DNA of 21,933 bases, taken from contig CALBAX010000063.1 in NCBI GenBank assembly GCA_937926875.1, positions 1 through 21,933 on the forward strand, given 5' to 3'. Position 1 is the stretch's first letter. Every line of letters begins with the position of its first letter. The DNA comes from an uncultured Desulfovibrio sp. Lineage in GTDB: Bacteria; Desulfobacterota; Desulfovibrionia; Desulfovibrionales; Desulfovibrionaceae. The translations under genes were made by a program, and so were the position numbers. The notes under the pieces are model-generated. The model was not told where the DNA came from, did no database searches, and saw only the letters and a program-made list of their open reading frames with translations. Positions 7,024 through 15,482 of this stretch are shown piece after piece.

Positions 7024-7898
7024 GGCACGATCCTGACTTCCGTTTCCAGCGTGATGCCGAACTGCTCCAGCACCCCCTGCCGCGCGATCTCGATCAGCTC
7101 GAACGCGGCACTCGCGCTGCCATTCCCTTCATTTATCAAAAAATTGGCATGCATGGTCGAAAAAGCCATCCCGCCGAGCCGCCTGCCGCGAAAGCCGGCC
7201 CTATCCAGAAGGATGCCGGCTGGTTTGTCCGGGGCCGGGTTTTTGAACACGCAGCCCGCACTCCACGCTGTCACAGGTTGTTTAGACTTTTTCTCGCAAA
7301 TATTGCGATGCATGAGTTTAGAAATGCCATCCCTGTCAGTCTTGGTCAAGTCAAATATGGCTTCGAGCACAAGAAAACCGTTTTTTCTGCCGTCCACCAA
7401 CAGGGTTCTGTAACCATATTGCAGTTCCGCTGCCGGGAAGACCTGCGGGCGACCATCGACAATGGCCTTGATTTCCAGGAGATTCCTGCATGTTTCACAC
7501 CCGTAGGAACCCGCGTTCATGGCCACGGCCCCTCCGACGCTCCCGGGGATGCCGACAAGGCCTTCAAGGCCGCCGAAACCCCGCCGGGCACAGAAACCGA
7601 GCAGGCGCGGCAGGGGCACGCCTGCCCCTACCCGCACATGGGCCCGTCCTTCAGACTCCCAGACGACTTCAGGGCCTTCCTTGATTGCAGAACGAAGCAG
7701 CACGACTGGTAATTCGCCATCCCGGGCAAGCAGATTCGTACCCGCACCAATGATGAACGGGCTCCCGCCCAGCTGCCGCAACCGTTCTGCCAGCAGCGGA
7801 TAATCCTCGGCGCGCTCAAGCACCAGTTCCGCGATGGCCCGGCCCCCAAGATGCAGTGATGTCCGTTCTGCCAGCGAAGGGGACAGGATCTCACGCAT
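7020..7898 (-). CDS. murB: UDP-N-acetylenolpyruvoylglucosamine reductase MurB
   Basis: This FAD enzyme reduces UDP-GlcNAc-enolpyruvate to UDP-MurNAc with NADPH in the cytoplasm. The ATG at 7898 (292 residues) is chosen over the GTG at 7931 because GGAGGG (7907-7912) lies 8 nt upstream and MREILSPSLAERTSLHLGG is a typical N terminus. The start overlaps the murC stop by eight bases. FAD-domain motifs are IIGAGTNLLARD (49-60) and GLVGIPGSVGGAVAMNAG (113-130). The substrate Tyr lies in YGYRTLL (161-167), and the catalytic Glu is probably E287 in LETEVRI. The position normally held by the proton-donor Ser is Cys216 (SAGCVFKNP). Length and motif spacing suggest a type II MurB. The stretch 7261-7440 is 47% GC, well below its neighbours. 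Confidence 0.95.
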   Translation of the reverse strand: MREILSPSLAERTSLHLGGRAIAELVLERAEDYPLLAERLRQLGGSPFIIGAGTNLLARDGELPVVLLRSAIKEGPEVVWESEGRAHVRVGAGVPLPRLLGFCARRGFGGLEGLVGIPGSVGGAVAMNAGSYGCETCRNLLEIKAIVDGRPQVFPAAELQYGYRTLLVDGRKNGFLVLEAIFDLTKTDRDGISKLMHRNICEKKSKQPVTAWSAGCVFKNPAPDKPAGILLDRAGFRGRRLGGMAFSTMHANFLINEGNGSASAAFELIEIARQGVLEQFGITLETEVRIVP

Positions 7899-9264
7899 CC
7901 CTGCCGCCCTCCAGCCAGGCAGGCCCCACACGGGTGATGGTGCCGGCCCCCAGGGTCAGCAGCACGTCACCGGGCTGCAGGATGTCTTCCAGCCCCTTGA
8001 CCATGGCGTCGATGGTCTGGAAGTAGATGACCGGGGTCTCGGAGACCTGCCGCATGCCCTGGGCCAGACTCTCGCCGGAAACACCGGGGATGGGCTTTTC
8101 GGACGCGGCATAGATCTCTGTCAGCACCAGCTGGTCCACCACATCGAAGACCTTGCAGAACTCGCCGAAATGGGCCTGGGTGCGGCTGAAGCGGTGTGGC
8201 TGGAAGGCCACCACCAGACGGCGGTCGGGGAAGACCTGGCGGGCCGTGGCCAGCGTGGCCGCGATCTCGGCCGGATGATGGCCGTAGTCGTCGATGACGG
8301 TCACACCGTTACGTTCGCCCTTGAACTCAAAGCGGCGCCCAACGCCCCGGAAGGTGGCCAGACCTTCCACACAGCGCTCGAAGGGGATGTCGGCAGCCGT
8401 GGCGGCGCCGATGGCGCCCAGGGCATTGAGGATATTGTGACGCCCGGGATGGGGCAGGCTCACTTCTCCCAGCTTCCGGTCATCGCGCCAGACCTCGAAA
8501 CGGCTGGTCATGCCCGATTCCAGCAGCACGGCGCGCAGCTGGTTGTCGGCAGCGAAGCCGTAGGTCAGCACCGGGCGCTTGACGCGCGGCAGCAGGGCCC
8601 GCACGCCGGGGTCGTCGCCGCAGACCACGTTGAGGCCATAGAACGGCACCTTGTTCATGAACTGGACGAAGGCGTCGTCGATGGCCTGCCGAGTCCCGTA
8701 GTGGTCCAGATGGTCTTCGTCCACGTTGGTGACCACGTTGATGATGGGGAACAGGCAGAGGAAGGAACCGTCGGATTCGTCGGCTTCGGCGATGAGGTAG
8801 TGACCGCTGCCCAGATGGGCGTTGGTACCGTAGACATTGAGGCGCCCTCCGATGATGACCGTGGGATCCAGACCGGCCGTGTCGAAGATGGAGGCCGTCA
8901 GGGACGTGGTAGTGGTCTTGCCGTGCGTACCGGCAATGGCCACGCCCTGACGCAGGCGCATCAGTTCGGCCAGCATCTCGGCGCGGGGGATGATGGCGAT
9001 GTTGCGGCGGCGCGCTTCCACCACTTCGGGGTTGTCCTCGGCGATGGCCGTGGATTTGACCAGCACCTGTACGTTGCCCACGTTCTCGGCCGCATGGCCC
9101 ACGGCGATGCGGGCCCCAAGACTGCGCAGATGTTTGACCACGGCCGAATCGCTCATGTCCGAGCCCGAGATGTCATAGCCCAGGTTGAGCAGGACTTCCG
9201 CGATGCCGCTCATGCCGGCGCCGCCGATGCCCACCATGTGGATCTGCCGAATCTTGCTGTCCAT
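7891..9264 (-). CDS. murC: UDP-N-acetylmuramate--L-alanine ligase MurC
   Basis: This cytoplasmic ATP-dependent ligase adds L-Ala to UDP-MurNAc, the first step of the stem peptide. It has 457 residues. The N-terminal Rossmann motif HMVGIGGAGMSG is at 9-20, the ATP P-loop AGTHGKTTTT at 111-120 and the central DEDHLDHYG motif near 200. The C-terminal domain begins with IDDYGHHPAEI. The frame is open far upstream to 9606, but that part is antisense-like, lies inside murG and is unlike MurC, so the ATG at 9264 is used. The upstream ribosome site is only a GAGAG run, weak for this cluster. murG ends 38 nt upstream, and murB overlaps the 3' end. Confidence 0.97.
   Translation of the reverse strand: MDSKIRQIHMVGIGGAGMSGIAEVLLNLGYDISGSDMSDSAVVKHLRSLGARIAVGHAAENVGNVQVLVKSTAIAEDNPEVVEARRRNIAIIPRAEMLAELMRLRQGVAIAGTHGKTTTTSLTASIFDTAGLDPTVIIGGRLNVYGTNAHLGSGHYLIAEADESDGSFLCLFPIINVVTNVDEDHLDHYGTRQAIDDAFVQFMNKVPFYGLNVVCGDDPGVRALLPRVKRPVLTYGFAADNQLRAVLLESGMTSRFEVWRDDRKLGEVSLPHPGRHNILNALGAIGAATAADIPFERCVEGLATFRGVGRRFEFKGERNGVTVIDDYGHHPAEIAATLATARQVFPDRRLVVAFQPHRFSRTQAHFGEFCKVFDVVDQLVLTEIYAASEKPIPGVSGESLAQGMRQVSETPVIYFQTIDAMVKGLEDILQPGDVLLTLGAGTITRVGPAWLEGGRDA
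7907..7912 (-). promoter_or_regulatory. Ribosome binding site that sets the murB start
   Basis: GGAGGG on the minus strand, 8 nt before the ATG at 7898 and inside the 3' end of murC. It favours this start over the upstream GTG at 7931. Confidence 0.7.
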
Positions 9265-9302
9265 ATGTCTCTCTCTATCCAGAAGAATATGTTGTCGTGA
9301 AC

Positions 9303-10373
9303 TTACCGTGCGCACACGGTCTCCAGTTCCGCGGCCACCAGCTCCGCCGCGCGGATGCGGGCACAGCCGGAAGCCGCCGCCGCCATGGCGCGCAGCCTTT
9401 CGGTATCCTGAAGCAGGCCCGTGACCTGCTCCATGAGGCCGTCGTCCTCCATGCGGGCCTCGGGCAGCATCAGGGCCGCGCCTTCGGCCACCAGGGCCTG
9501 GGCGTTGCGCGTCTGATGGTCGTGGACCGCATGGGGGAACGGCACCAGCACCGAGGGCAGGCCCGCGGCGCAAAGCTCGGCCACGGTGGTGGCCCCGGCA
9601 CGGCAAAGCACCAGATCCGCCCAGGCATAGGCCGAGGCCATGTCGTCGATGAAGGCGCTCACACAGGCCGGGTCATAGCCCGCCGCCGCGTAGGCATTGC
9701 GGGTCTCGGCTTCGTCGCGCACACCGGTCTGGTGACGCACTGCGATGCCCGCGGCCCGCAGGGCGTCCAGATGCCGGCACACATGGACGTTCAGGGCATG
9801 GGCCCCCAGCGAGCCGCCCATGACCAGCAGGCGCTTGCCGGAAAAATCATGCTGCCGCCCGGCCAGAGCCACCACGGCGGCCCGTACGGGATTGCCCGTC
9901 AGCACGGTCCGGGAGGCATCGAAGCCCTCGGTCCCCGGCAGGGACAGGCAGATACGCCGGGCAAGGCGCCCCAGGATGCGGTTGCTCATGCCGGCGATGG
10001 CGTTCTGCTCATGCAGCACCGTGGGGACACCGGCAAGACGGGCCGCCAGCATGGGCGCGAAGGCGGCATAGCCGCCAAAACCGGCCACCACCTGGGGACG
10101 GAAGCGCCGGATGATGCCCCGGGCCCGGCAGACGGCACAGGCCATGCGTCCGGCAGCGGCAAAGGCCCGCAGGCCACGCCCCAGGAAGCCGCGCACCGGC
10201 AGGCCGATGAAGTCGATGCCCGCCGCCCGGGCCAGACGCTGTTCCGGGCCGTACTGCGAGCCCACGAACAGCAGCTCCACACCGGGATGGCGCAGGCGCA
10301 GGGCTTCCGCCACGGCCAGCGCCGGGAAGATGTGCCCGCCGGTGCCGCCGGTGGTCAAGAGGACTCTTTCCAT
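9303..10373 (-). CDS. murG: Lipid II synthase MurG
   Basis: This glycosyltransferase transfers GlcNAc from UDP-GlcNAc to lipid I at the cytoplasmic face of the membrane, forming lipid II. It has 356 residues. The first glycine-rich loop GGTGGH is at 9-14, HEQNA at 121-125, the second loop GGSLGA at 186-191, the UDP-GlcNAc-binding segment CRAGATTVAE at 257-266 and HDHQTRNA at 284-291. The ATG at 10373 is preceded by AAGGAGGGG, one of the best ribosome sites in the cluster, and overlaps the 3' end of ftsW by 19 nt. Confidence 0.98.
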   Translation of the reverse strand: MERVLLTTGGTGGHIFPALAVAEALRLRHPGVELLFVGSQYGPEQRLARAAGIDFIGLPVRGFLGRGLRAFAAAGRMACAVCRARGIIRRFRPQVVAGFGGYAAFAPMLAARLAGVPTVLHEQNAIAGMSNRILGRLARRICLSLPGTEGFDASRTVLTGNPVRAAVVALAGRQHDFSGKRLLVMGGSLGAHALNVHVCRHLDALRAAGIAVRHQTGVRDEAETRNAYAAAGYDPACVSAFIDDMASAYAWADLVLCRAGATTVAELCAAGLPSVLVPFPHAVHDHQTRNAQALVAEGAALMLPEARMEDDGLMEQVTGLLQDTERLRAMAAAASGCARIRAAELVAAELETVCAR

Positions 10374-11563
10374 ATGCTCCCCTCCTTGCCCGTGGCCGTG
10401 CGGGAAAAATTCATGAGCAGGCCCACGCAGAGCATGGTGGCCATAAGGTTACTGCCGCCGTAGCTCATCAGGGGCATGGGCACCCCCTTGGGCGGCGCCA
10501 CCCCCATGACCACGGCCAGATTCATGACGGCCCCCATGGCCAGGATGACCGTCAGGCCAAAGGCCGTCAGCCGGTCGCGCAGTTCGGTCTGGCGCATGAT
10601 GATGCGGTAACAGCGCCAGAACAGCAGGCCGAACAGCAGCATGACCACGGTCATGCCCACAAAGCCCAGCTCCTCGGCCAGCACGGCCATGATGAAGTCG
10701 TTGTGGGCCTCGGGCAGATAGAACATCTTCTGGCGGCTGGCACCCACGCCCACGCCGAAAAAGCCGCCCGAACCGATGGCCAGCAGGGACTGCACCAGAT
10801 GGTAGCCCGTGTCGGTGGGATCGGCGAACGGATCCAGAAAGGCCAGCAGGCGGCGCAGGCGGTACGGCTCGAGGATGGCCAGGGCCATGGCGCCGGCGCA
10901 GGCCAGGATCATGGCGAAGAACAGGTAGATGAAGCGCGTGCCCCCGGCCAGACACATGAAGAACAGTATGCTGGCCACCACCACGGCGCTGCCGAAGTCG
11001 GGCTGCAACAGCAGCAGGCCGCAGAACAGGCCCGTCACGGCAAAGGGCGGGATGACGCCCCGGCTGAAGGTCTTGACCAGTGCCTGCTTGGAACTCATGA
11101 AATAGGCCAGGTACAGGGCCAGGGAGATCTTGACGAACTCCATGGGCTGCAAGTTCACGGGCCCCAGAGGGATCCAGCGCTTGGCGCCGTTGATGGACGG
11201 CGTCAGGGGCGACAGGGTCAGCAGGAGCAGGAACAGGGACAGGAAGATGGCCGGATACTGCAATTTGTAGAGCCAGCTGCGGGGCATGAGGGCCGCGCCC
11301 CAGAGCACGAGGCCCCCGCCGCAGGCAAAGATCAGCTGGCGCTTGAAAAAGTAGTATTTGTCACCGTTGACCTGCTCGGCCACGATGCCGCTGGCCGACA
11401 GCACCATGATGAGGCCGATGGCCAGGATGATGAGCATCAGGGTAAACAGCCACCAGTCGAAACCTTCAAAACTCACCTTGCCCAGGGCACGCGAGATGCC
11501 CCCGCCCTGGGGAGCGGCTGCTTCTTTTTTCTTTTCCTTCCTGCTCAGGAACATGTTCTTCAT
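10355..11563 (-). CDS. ftsW: Septal peptidoglycan glycosyltransferase FtsW
   Basis: A polytopic SEDS protein of 402 residues that polymerises lipid II at the septum with FtsI. It has about ten membrane segments. Family motifs are NGAKRWIPLGP (125-135), PDFGSA (188-193), the loop DPTDTGYHLVQSL (248-260), whose Asp248 aligns with the catalytic aspartate, HNDFIMAVLAEELGF (287-301) and GVPMPLMSYGGSN (360-372). In the usual QPSE motif the Ser is Met (QPMEF, 139-143). A lysine-rich cytoplasmic tail precedes the first membrane segment. The ATG at 11563 overlaps the murD stop by four bases (ATGA). The paralogue RodA is less likely because of the cluster position between murD and murG. Confidence 0.96.
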   Translation of the reverse strand: MKNMFLSRKEKKKEAAAPQGGGISRALGKVSFEGFDWWLFTLMLIILAIGLIMVLSASGIVAEQVNGDKYYFFKRQLIFACGGGLVLWGAALMPRSWLYKLQYPAIFLSLFLLLLTLSPLTPSINGAKRWIPLGPVNLQPMEFVKISLALYLAYFMSSKQALVKTFSRGVIPPFAVTGLFCGLLLLQPDFGSAVVVASILFFMCLAGGTRFIYLFFAMILACAGAMALAILEPYRLRRLLAFLDPFADPTDTGYHLVQSLLAIGSGGFFGVGVGASRQKMFYLPEAHNDFIMAVLAEELGFVGMTVVMLLFGLLFWRCYRIIMRQTELRDRLTAFGLTVILAMGAVMNLAVVMGVAPPKGVPMPLMSYGGSNLMATMLCVGLLMNFSRTATGKEGSIWKESS

Positions 11564-12870
11564 GCCAGGCTTCCCACGATACGCTTGAAGTCGTTGCCGC
11601 GTTCCGCATAGTTGCGGTACTGGTCAAAGCTGGATGTCGCCGGCGCCAGCAGGACCACATCGCCCTCCGCCACCTTGTCCTGCAGGGCCAGGACCGCGTC
11701 TTCCATGCGTTCGTGCCAGCACAGGGGCACCACGCCCTGCCAGGCCGCCTCGAAGATCTCGCGGCTGGCCCCGTACAGGTTCACGCTCTTGGCCTTGCGG
11801 CGCAGCAGATCCTTCATGCCGTCCAGGTCCCCGCCCTTGAACTTGCCGCCGCACAGCAGGTGCACGGGATGGTCCATGGCTTCCAGCGCCACCTCCAGGG
11901 CGGCCACCGTGGTGCATTTGGAGTCGTTCACATAGAGCACGCCGTGCACGCGGGCCACGGATTCCAGCCGGTTGGGCAGGGGCTTGAAGGCAGCCACCGC
12001 ACGGGCCGCATTCTCCAGCGTCACGCCGAAGGGACGGCAGGCCTGCCAGGCGGCTTCGGCATTGAACTGGTTGTGCTGCCCGAACAGGGGGCAGTCGGGG
12101 AAACGTCCTTCAGGCCGGATCCAGACCTTGCGGGCCCTGATGCCGAAACGGGCGGCGGTCTCTTCCAGCTCGGGCGCCAGCACCGCCAGATCCTCTTCCG
12201 TCTGGCAGCGGAACAGGTGGAACTTGGCCTCGATGTATTCTTCCATGTCCTTGTGGTAATCCAAGTGGTTGGGCGAGATGTTCAGCACCACGGCCACCCG
12301 GGGATGGAAGGTGGAACAGCACTGGAGCTGGAAGCTCGAGGTCTCCAGCACCAGCACGTCGGCCTTTTCGCCGGAAAGCAGATATTCCGAAAGGGGCGTG
12401 CCGATATTGCCGCCCAGGAAAACACGCAGGCCCTGCTCACGCAGCATGGCCGCCGCCAGACTGACGGTGGTGGTCTTGCCGCTGGTGCCGGTCACCGCCA
12501 GCACGGGCTCGCCGTCAAGGGCGCGCCAGGCGAGCTCCGTCTCGGCCAGGATCTCGGTATTTTCCGCATCGGCATGAGGGCCCATCATCTCGCGCAGGCG
12601 CACCACAGGCAGGCCGGGGCTGGGCACCACCAGCTTCGCACCGGCAAAGAGTTCCGGCCCCTGTTCCCCCAGCACCAGTTCGATGCCTTCCGCGCGCAGG
12701 GCCGCGACCTGCGTTTCGTCCAGAGCCTGGAGATTGCTCTCCAGCAGGCGCACCCGGGCGCCCTGCCGCAACAGAAGACGGGCCGCGGCCTTGCCGGAAC
12801 GCCCGGCGCCCACCACTACAGCCAGTTCACCGGCCTTGATGCACCGGCCACGATCTTCATTCTGAGCCAT
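11560..12870 (-). CDS. murD: UDP-N-acetylmuramoylalanine--D-glutamate ligase MurD
   Basis: This enzyme adds D-Glu to UDP-MurNAc-L-Ala in the cytoplasm. It has 436 residues from the ATG at 12870, which has GAGGG at 7 nt. The N-terminal nucleotide fold starts with AVVVGAGRSG (17-26). The ATP loop TGTSGKTTT is at 127-135, SPNHLDYHKDMEEYIEAK at 199-216 ends with the lysine that is carbamylated in this family, and NDSK is at 315-318 (followed by CTT where ATN is usual). GGKFKGGD lies at 341-348. The frame stays open to an ATG at 12984 that overlaps the mraY stop as TGATG. That start would add 38 residues unlike the family and has no ribosome site, so it is not preferred. Confidence 0.93.
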   Translation of the reverse strand: MAQNEDRGRCIKAGELAVVVGAGRSGKAAARLLLRQGARVRLLESNLQALDETQVAALRAEGIELVLGEQGPELFAGAKLVVPSPGLPVVRLREMMGPHADAENTEILAETELAWRALDGEPVLAVTGTSGKTTTVSLAAAMLREQGLRVFLGGNIGTPLSEYLLSGEKADVLVLETSSFQLQCCSTFHPRVAVVLNISPNHLDYHKDMEEYIEAKFHLFRCQTEEDLAVLAPELEETAARFGIRARKVWIRPEGRFPDCPLFGQHNQFNAEAAWQACRPFGVTLENAARAVAAFKPLPNRLESVARVHGVLYVNDSKCTTVAALEVALEAMDHPVHLLCGGKFKGGDLDGMKDLLRRKAKSVNLYGASREIFEAAWQGVVPLCWHERMEDAVLALQDKVAEGDVVLLAPATSSFDQYRNYAERGNDFKRIVGSLA

Positions 12871-12877
12871 GTCACAT

Positions 12878-12882
12878 CCCTC
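12878..12882 (-). promoter_or_regulatory. Ribosome binding site that sets the murD start
   Basis: GAGGG on the minus strand, 7 nt before the ATG at 12870. It is the main reason to prefer this start over the TGATG-coupled ATG at 12984. Confidence 0.6.
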
Positions 12883-12932
12883 GCGGATAAGATAATGCCG
12901 CGCACTGCACCTAGAGGCACGGCGGACAGGAT

Positions 12933-12975
12933 AAAAAAACAGCGAACGGGCCCCGGCCTCATACAGCCGGAGCCC
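12933..12975 (-). terminator. Hairpin plus T7 run between mraY and murD
   Basis: On the minus strand GGGCTCCGGC (12975-12966) pairs with GCCGGGGCCC (12957-12948) in a 10-bp stem containing one G-U pair and an 8-nt loop. A run of seven T (12939-12933) follows after 8 nt. The distance is longer than in a classical terminator, so partial termination, pausing or an RNA processing site are possible. It lies in the 113-nt gap, the largest inside the cluster. Confidence 0.45.
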
Positions 12976-12983
12976 TGCCGCCA

Positions 12984-14060
12984 TCAGCGCAGTTTCAGTA
13001 CGGACAGGGCCACCAGCCCCAGCAGTACGGACGTGATCCAGAACCGGATGATGATCTTCGATTCCGGGATGCCCTTCAATTCAAAGTGATGATGCAGGGG
13101 CGCCATGCGGAACAGACGCTTGCCGCCCGTCCAGCGGAAATAGCTCACCTGCATGATGACCGACAGGGTCTCGGCCACGAACAGGCCGCCCACCACGGCC
13201 AGGATGAGTTCCTGTTTGCAGAGCAGGGCCAGATAGCCGAGCACGCCGCCCAGGGCCAGCGAGCCCACATCGCCCATGAAGACCTGGGCCGGATAGGCGT
13301 TGAACCACAAAAAGCCCAGCCCAGCCCCCACCAGGGCCGCGCAGAACACCGTCACCTCACCGACGCCCGGCGTATAGGGCAACAGCAGATAATTGGCGAA
13401 GCGGGCATGGCCCGTCACATAGATGAAGATGGCGAACACGATACCGGCCACGATGCACGGCCCGATGGCCAGACCGTCCAGACCGTCGGTGAGGTTGACG
13501 GCATTGGACGAGGCCACCATCACGAAGACCCCGAACGGCAGATAGAGAGGGCCCAGATCGGGGGCCCAGTCCTTGATGAAGGGGATGCTCAGCTGACTGG
13601 AATAGCCGGGATCCATGAACAGGAAGAGCATGGCCACCACAGCCACCCCCAACTGGCCCGCCAGCTTGGCCCGGCCGCTGATGCCGCGATTCTCGGCATG
13701 GCGCAGCTTGGTCATGTCATCCCAAAAGCCCACGGCCGCGAAGCCCCAGAACACCAGCAAGGTCTGCCAGATGTAGAAATTGCCAAGATCCGCCCAAAGC
13801 AGCAGGCTGACCGTGAGGCTGAAGAGCATCAGCAGGCCGCCCATGGTGGGCGTGCCTTCCTTGCAGGCATGGGCCGTCACTTCGTGCAGGATATGCTGGC
13901 CGCATTTGAGGCGGCGCAGCCAGGCGATGAACCGGGGGCCCAGCAGGATGGAGAGCACCAGGGCCGTGATGAGCGCGGCCATGGAACGGAAGGTGATGTA
14001 CCGGAAAACATTGAGCGCCGTCCATTCGGACGCCCACGGTACCAGCAGGTTATACAGCAT
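12984..14060 (-). CDS. mraY: Phospho-N-acetylmuramoyl-pentapeptide transferase MraY
   Basis: An integral membrane enzyme of 358 residues that transfers phospho-MurNAc-pentapeptide to undecaprenyl phosphate, making lipid I. About ten membrane segments are visible. Conserved elements are PTMGGLLM (71-78), the paired aspartates in GFWDDMTK (111-118), NAVNLTDGLDGLAIGP (186-201), MGDVGSLALGG (262-272) and the histidine triad MAPLHHHFELKG (319-330). The ATG at 14060 directly follows the murF stop with no spacer, and GGAGAG lies inside the end of murF. Its own stop shares one base with a downstream ATG (TGATG). Confidence 0.98.
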   Translation of the reverse strand: MLYNLLVPWASEWTALNVFRYITFRSMAALITALVLSILLGPRFIAWLRRLKCGQHILHEVTAHACKEGTPTMGGLLMLFSLTVSLLLWADLGNFYIWQTLLVFWGFAAVGFWDDMTKLRHAENRGISGRAKLAGQLGVAVVAMLFLFMDPGYSSQLSIPFIKDWAPDLGPLYLPFGVFVMVASSNAVNLTDGLDGLAIGPCIVAGIVFAIFIYVTGHARFANYLLLPYTPGVGEVTVFCAALVGAGLGFLWFNAYPAQVFMGDVGSLALGGVLGYLALLCKQELILAVVGGLFVAETLSVIMQVSYFRWTGGKRLFRMAPLHHHFELKGIPESKIIIRFWITSVLLGLVALSVLKLR

Positions 14061-15482
14061 CTACAGACTCTCCGTACGGCTGCAGGGCAGCCAGTCGCTC
14101 TGCTCCAGAGCTTCAAGCAATTCTTCCAGATGGTTGCCGCGCGATCCTTTGAAGAGCATGAGCCCTCCCTGCTCTCCCGCATCGGCGGGCAGATGCTCGC
14201 GCAGGGCCTGCACGAAAGCCTCGCCGGAATCCACGGGCAGGAACTTGCCCGTGTACAGGCCGTGCTCCAGCCCGTCCCGCACGGCATCGGCATGGCCGCC
14301 GCGCCAGAAGACCAGCACCGGGCGCAGCTGGGCCAGATGCCTGCCCAGGCGCTCATGTTCCCTGTCCGCCACGCTGCCCAGCTCGCGCATCTCGCCCAGC
14401 ACCACCACGAAAGGCCGTTTCTGGGCGCTTTCCGCCGCGGCGTCAAGCATGCGGGCCATGGAAAGGGGGTTGGCGTTGTAGGTATCGTCCACGATGTCCC
14501 AGTTGCCGCGACGGCTGCGGGCAAAACGCTGCGGCGGCAGCTGCGCGTCGGCGAAACCGGCGGCGATCTCCTCGGCGGTCAGGCCCAGCATGTGGGCAGC
14601 GGCCGCCACGGCGATGCAGTTCTCGGTACCGTAATCGCCGCGGAAAGGCGCGACCACATCGCAGGGACGGCCGTCCAGCCACAGGCGGTACTGCCCGTGT
14701 ACGCCATCGCTGCACCCGGCATAGGCCGCACGGTAGGAAAGCGGGCGCCCGCTGGCCGTGAAAAAGAGCACGTCGCCGAATACGGCCCGTGCCTCGCGGA
14801 CGAGGTCGTCATAGTCGGCGCTCACGAGGGCCTGCCCTTCGGGGGCCAGATGGGCCAGCAGACGGGACTTGTGCCAGGCCACGCCGCGTTCGCCCAGGCC
14901 CTCGGTGTGGGCGGCGCCCACGTTGAGGATCAGGGCCAGGTCGGGCCGAAGGATGGCGCCCAGCTCGTCCATGTCGCCCTCATGGCTGATACCGGCCTCG
15001 AAGACCCAGAAGTCCTCGTCCCCGTCGGTCTTGAGCATGCACAGGGGCATGCCCACCTGATTGTTGAGGTTGAGGGCGTTGCAGGCGGTCTTGCCGCGCC
15101 GTGACAGCACATGGGCCAGCAGCTCCTTGACCGTGGTCTTGCCCGCGGAACCGGTGATGCCCACCACCCGGGCAGGGGACTTGCCGCGCCAGAGGGCGGC
15201 CACGGCGCCCAGGGCTCGCACCGTATCCCGGACCGGCAGTACAGGCACGGCCAGCCCTTCCAGCGGACGGGCGGCCAGCACGGCCACAGCGCCCTGCTCC
15301 ACGGCACGGGCGGCATAATCATGGCCGTCCACACGCTCGCCGGCGATGCAGACGAACAGGCTGCCGGGCACGGCCTCGCGGCTGTCCGTGACGACCGAGG
15401 TGACCGTCACGCTGCCGTCGGCAACCTTCACCCCCCGGGCACAGCCCAGACAACGAACGATTTCAGCAAGATCTAGGCGCAC
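14061..15482 (-). CDS. murF: UDP-MurNAc-tripeptide--D-Ala-D-Ala ligase MurF
   Basis: This enzyme adds the D-Ala-D-Ala dipeptide, completing UDP-MurNAc-pentapeptide. It has 473 residues. The N-terminal substrate domain includes TDSREAVPGSLFVCIAGER (32-50). The ATP loop GSAGKTT is at 111-117, NLNNQVGMP at 138-146, the segment EAGISHEGDMDELG follows, and DDTYNANP marks the C-terminal part of the ATPase core. The start is a GTG at 15482 that overlaps the murE end by ten bases and has GGGAG at about 8 nt. The partner ligase Ddl, which makes its dipeptide substrate, is not encoded in this cluster. Confidence 0.96.
   Translation of the reverse strand: MRLDLAEIVRCLGCARGVKVADGSVTVTSVVTDSREAVPGSLFVCIAGERVDGHDYAARAVEQGAVAVLAARPLEGLAVPVLPVRDTVRALGAVAALWRGKSPARVVGITGSAGKTTVKELLAHVLSRRGKTACNALNLNNQVGMPLCMLKTDGDEDFWVFEAGISHEGDMDELGAILRPDLALILNVGAAHTEGLGERGVAWHKSRLLAHLAPEGQALVSADYDDLVREARAVFGDVLFFTASGRPLSYRAAYAGCSDGVHGQYRLWLDGRPCDVVAPFRGDYGTENCIAVAAAAHMLGLTAEEIAAGFADAQLPPQRFARSRRGNWDIVDDTYNANPLSMARMLDAAAESAQKRPFVVVLGEMRELGSVADREHERLGRHLAQLRPVLVFWRGGHADAVRDGLEHGLYTGKFLPVDSGEAFVQALREHLPADAGEQGGLMLFKGSRGNHLEELLEALEQSDWLPCSRTESL

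Noticed and set aside
7834..9300. 488-codon open frame antisense to murC
   Set aside because: Covers murC on the opposite strand, with no motif or credible ribosome site.
9265..9606. N-terminal extension of MurC by 114 residues
   Set aside because: The extension lies within the 3' part of murG, is Gly/Arg/Pro-rich and unlike MurC; the HMVGIGGAGMSG motif is at the normal distance from the ATG at 9264.
13086..15104. 672-codon open frame antisense to mraY and murF
   Set aside because: It crosses two well-supported genes on the other strand, has a composition typical of antisense frames (His/Gln/Gly rich) and no recognisable domain.
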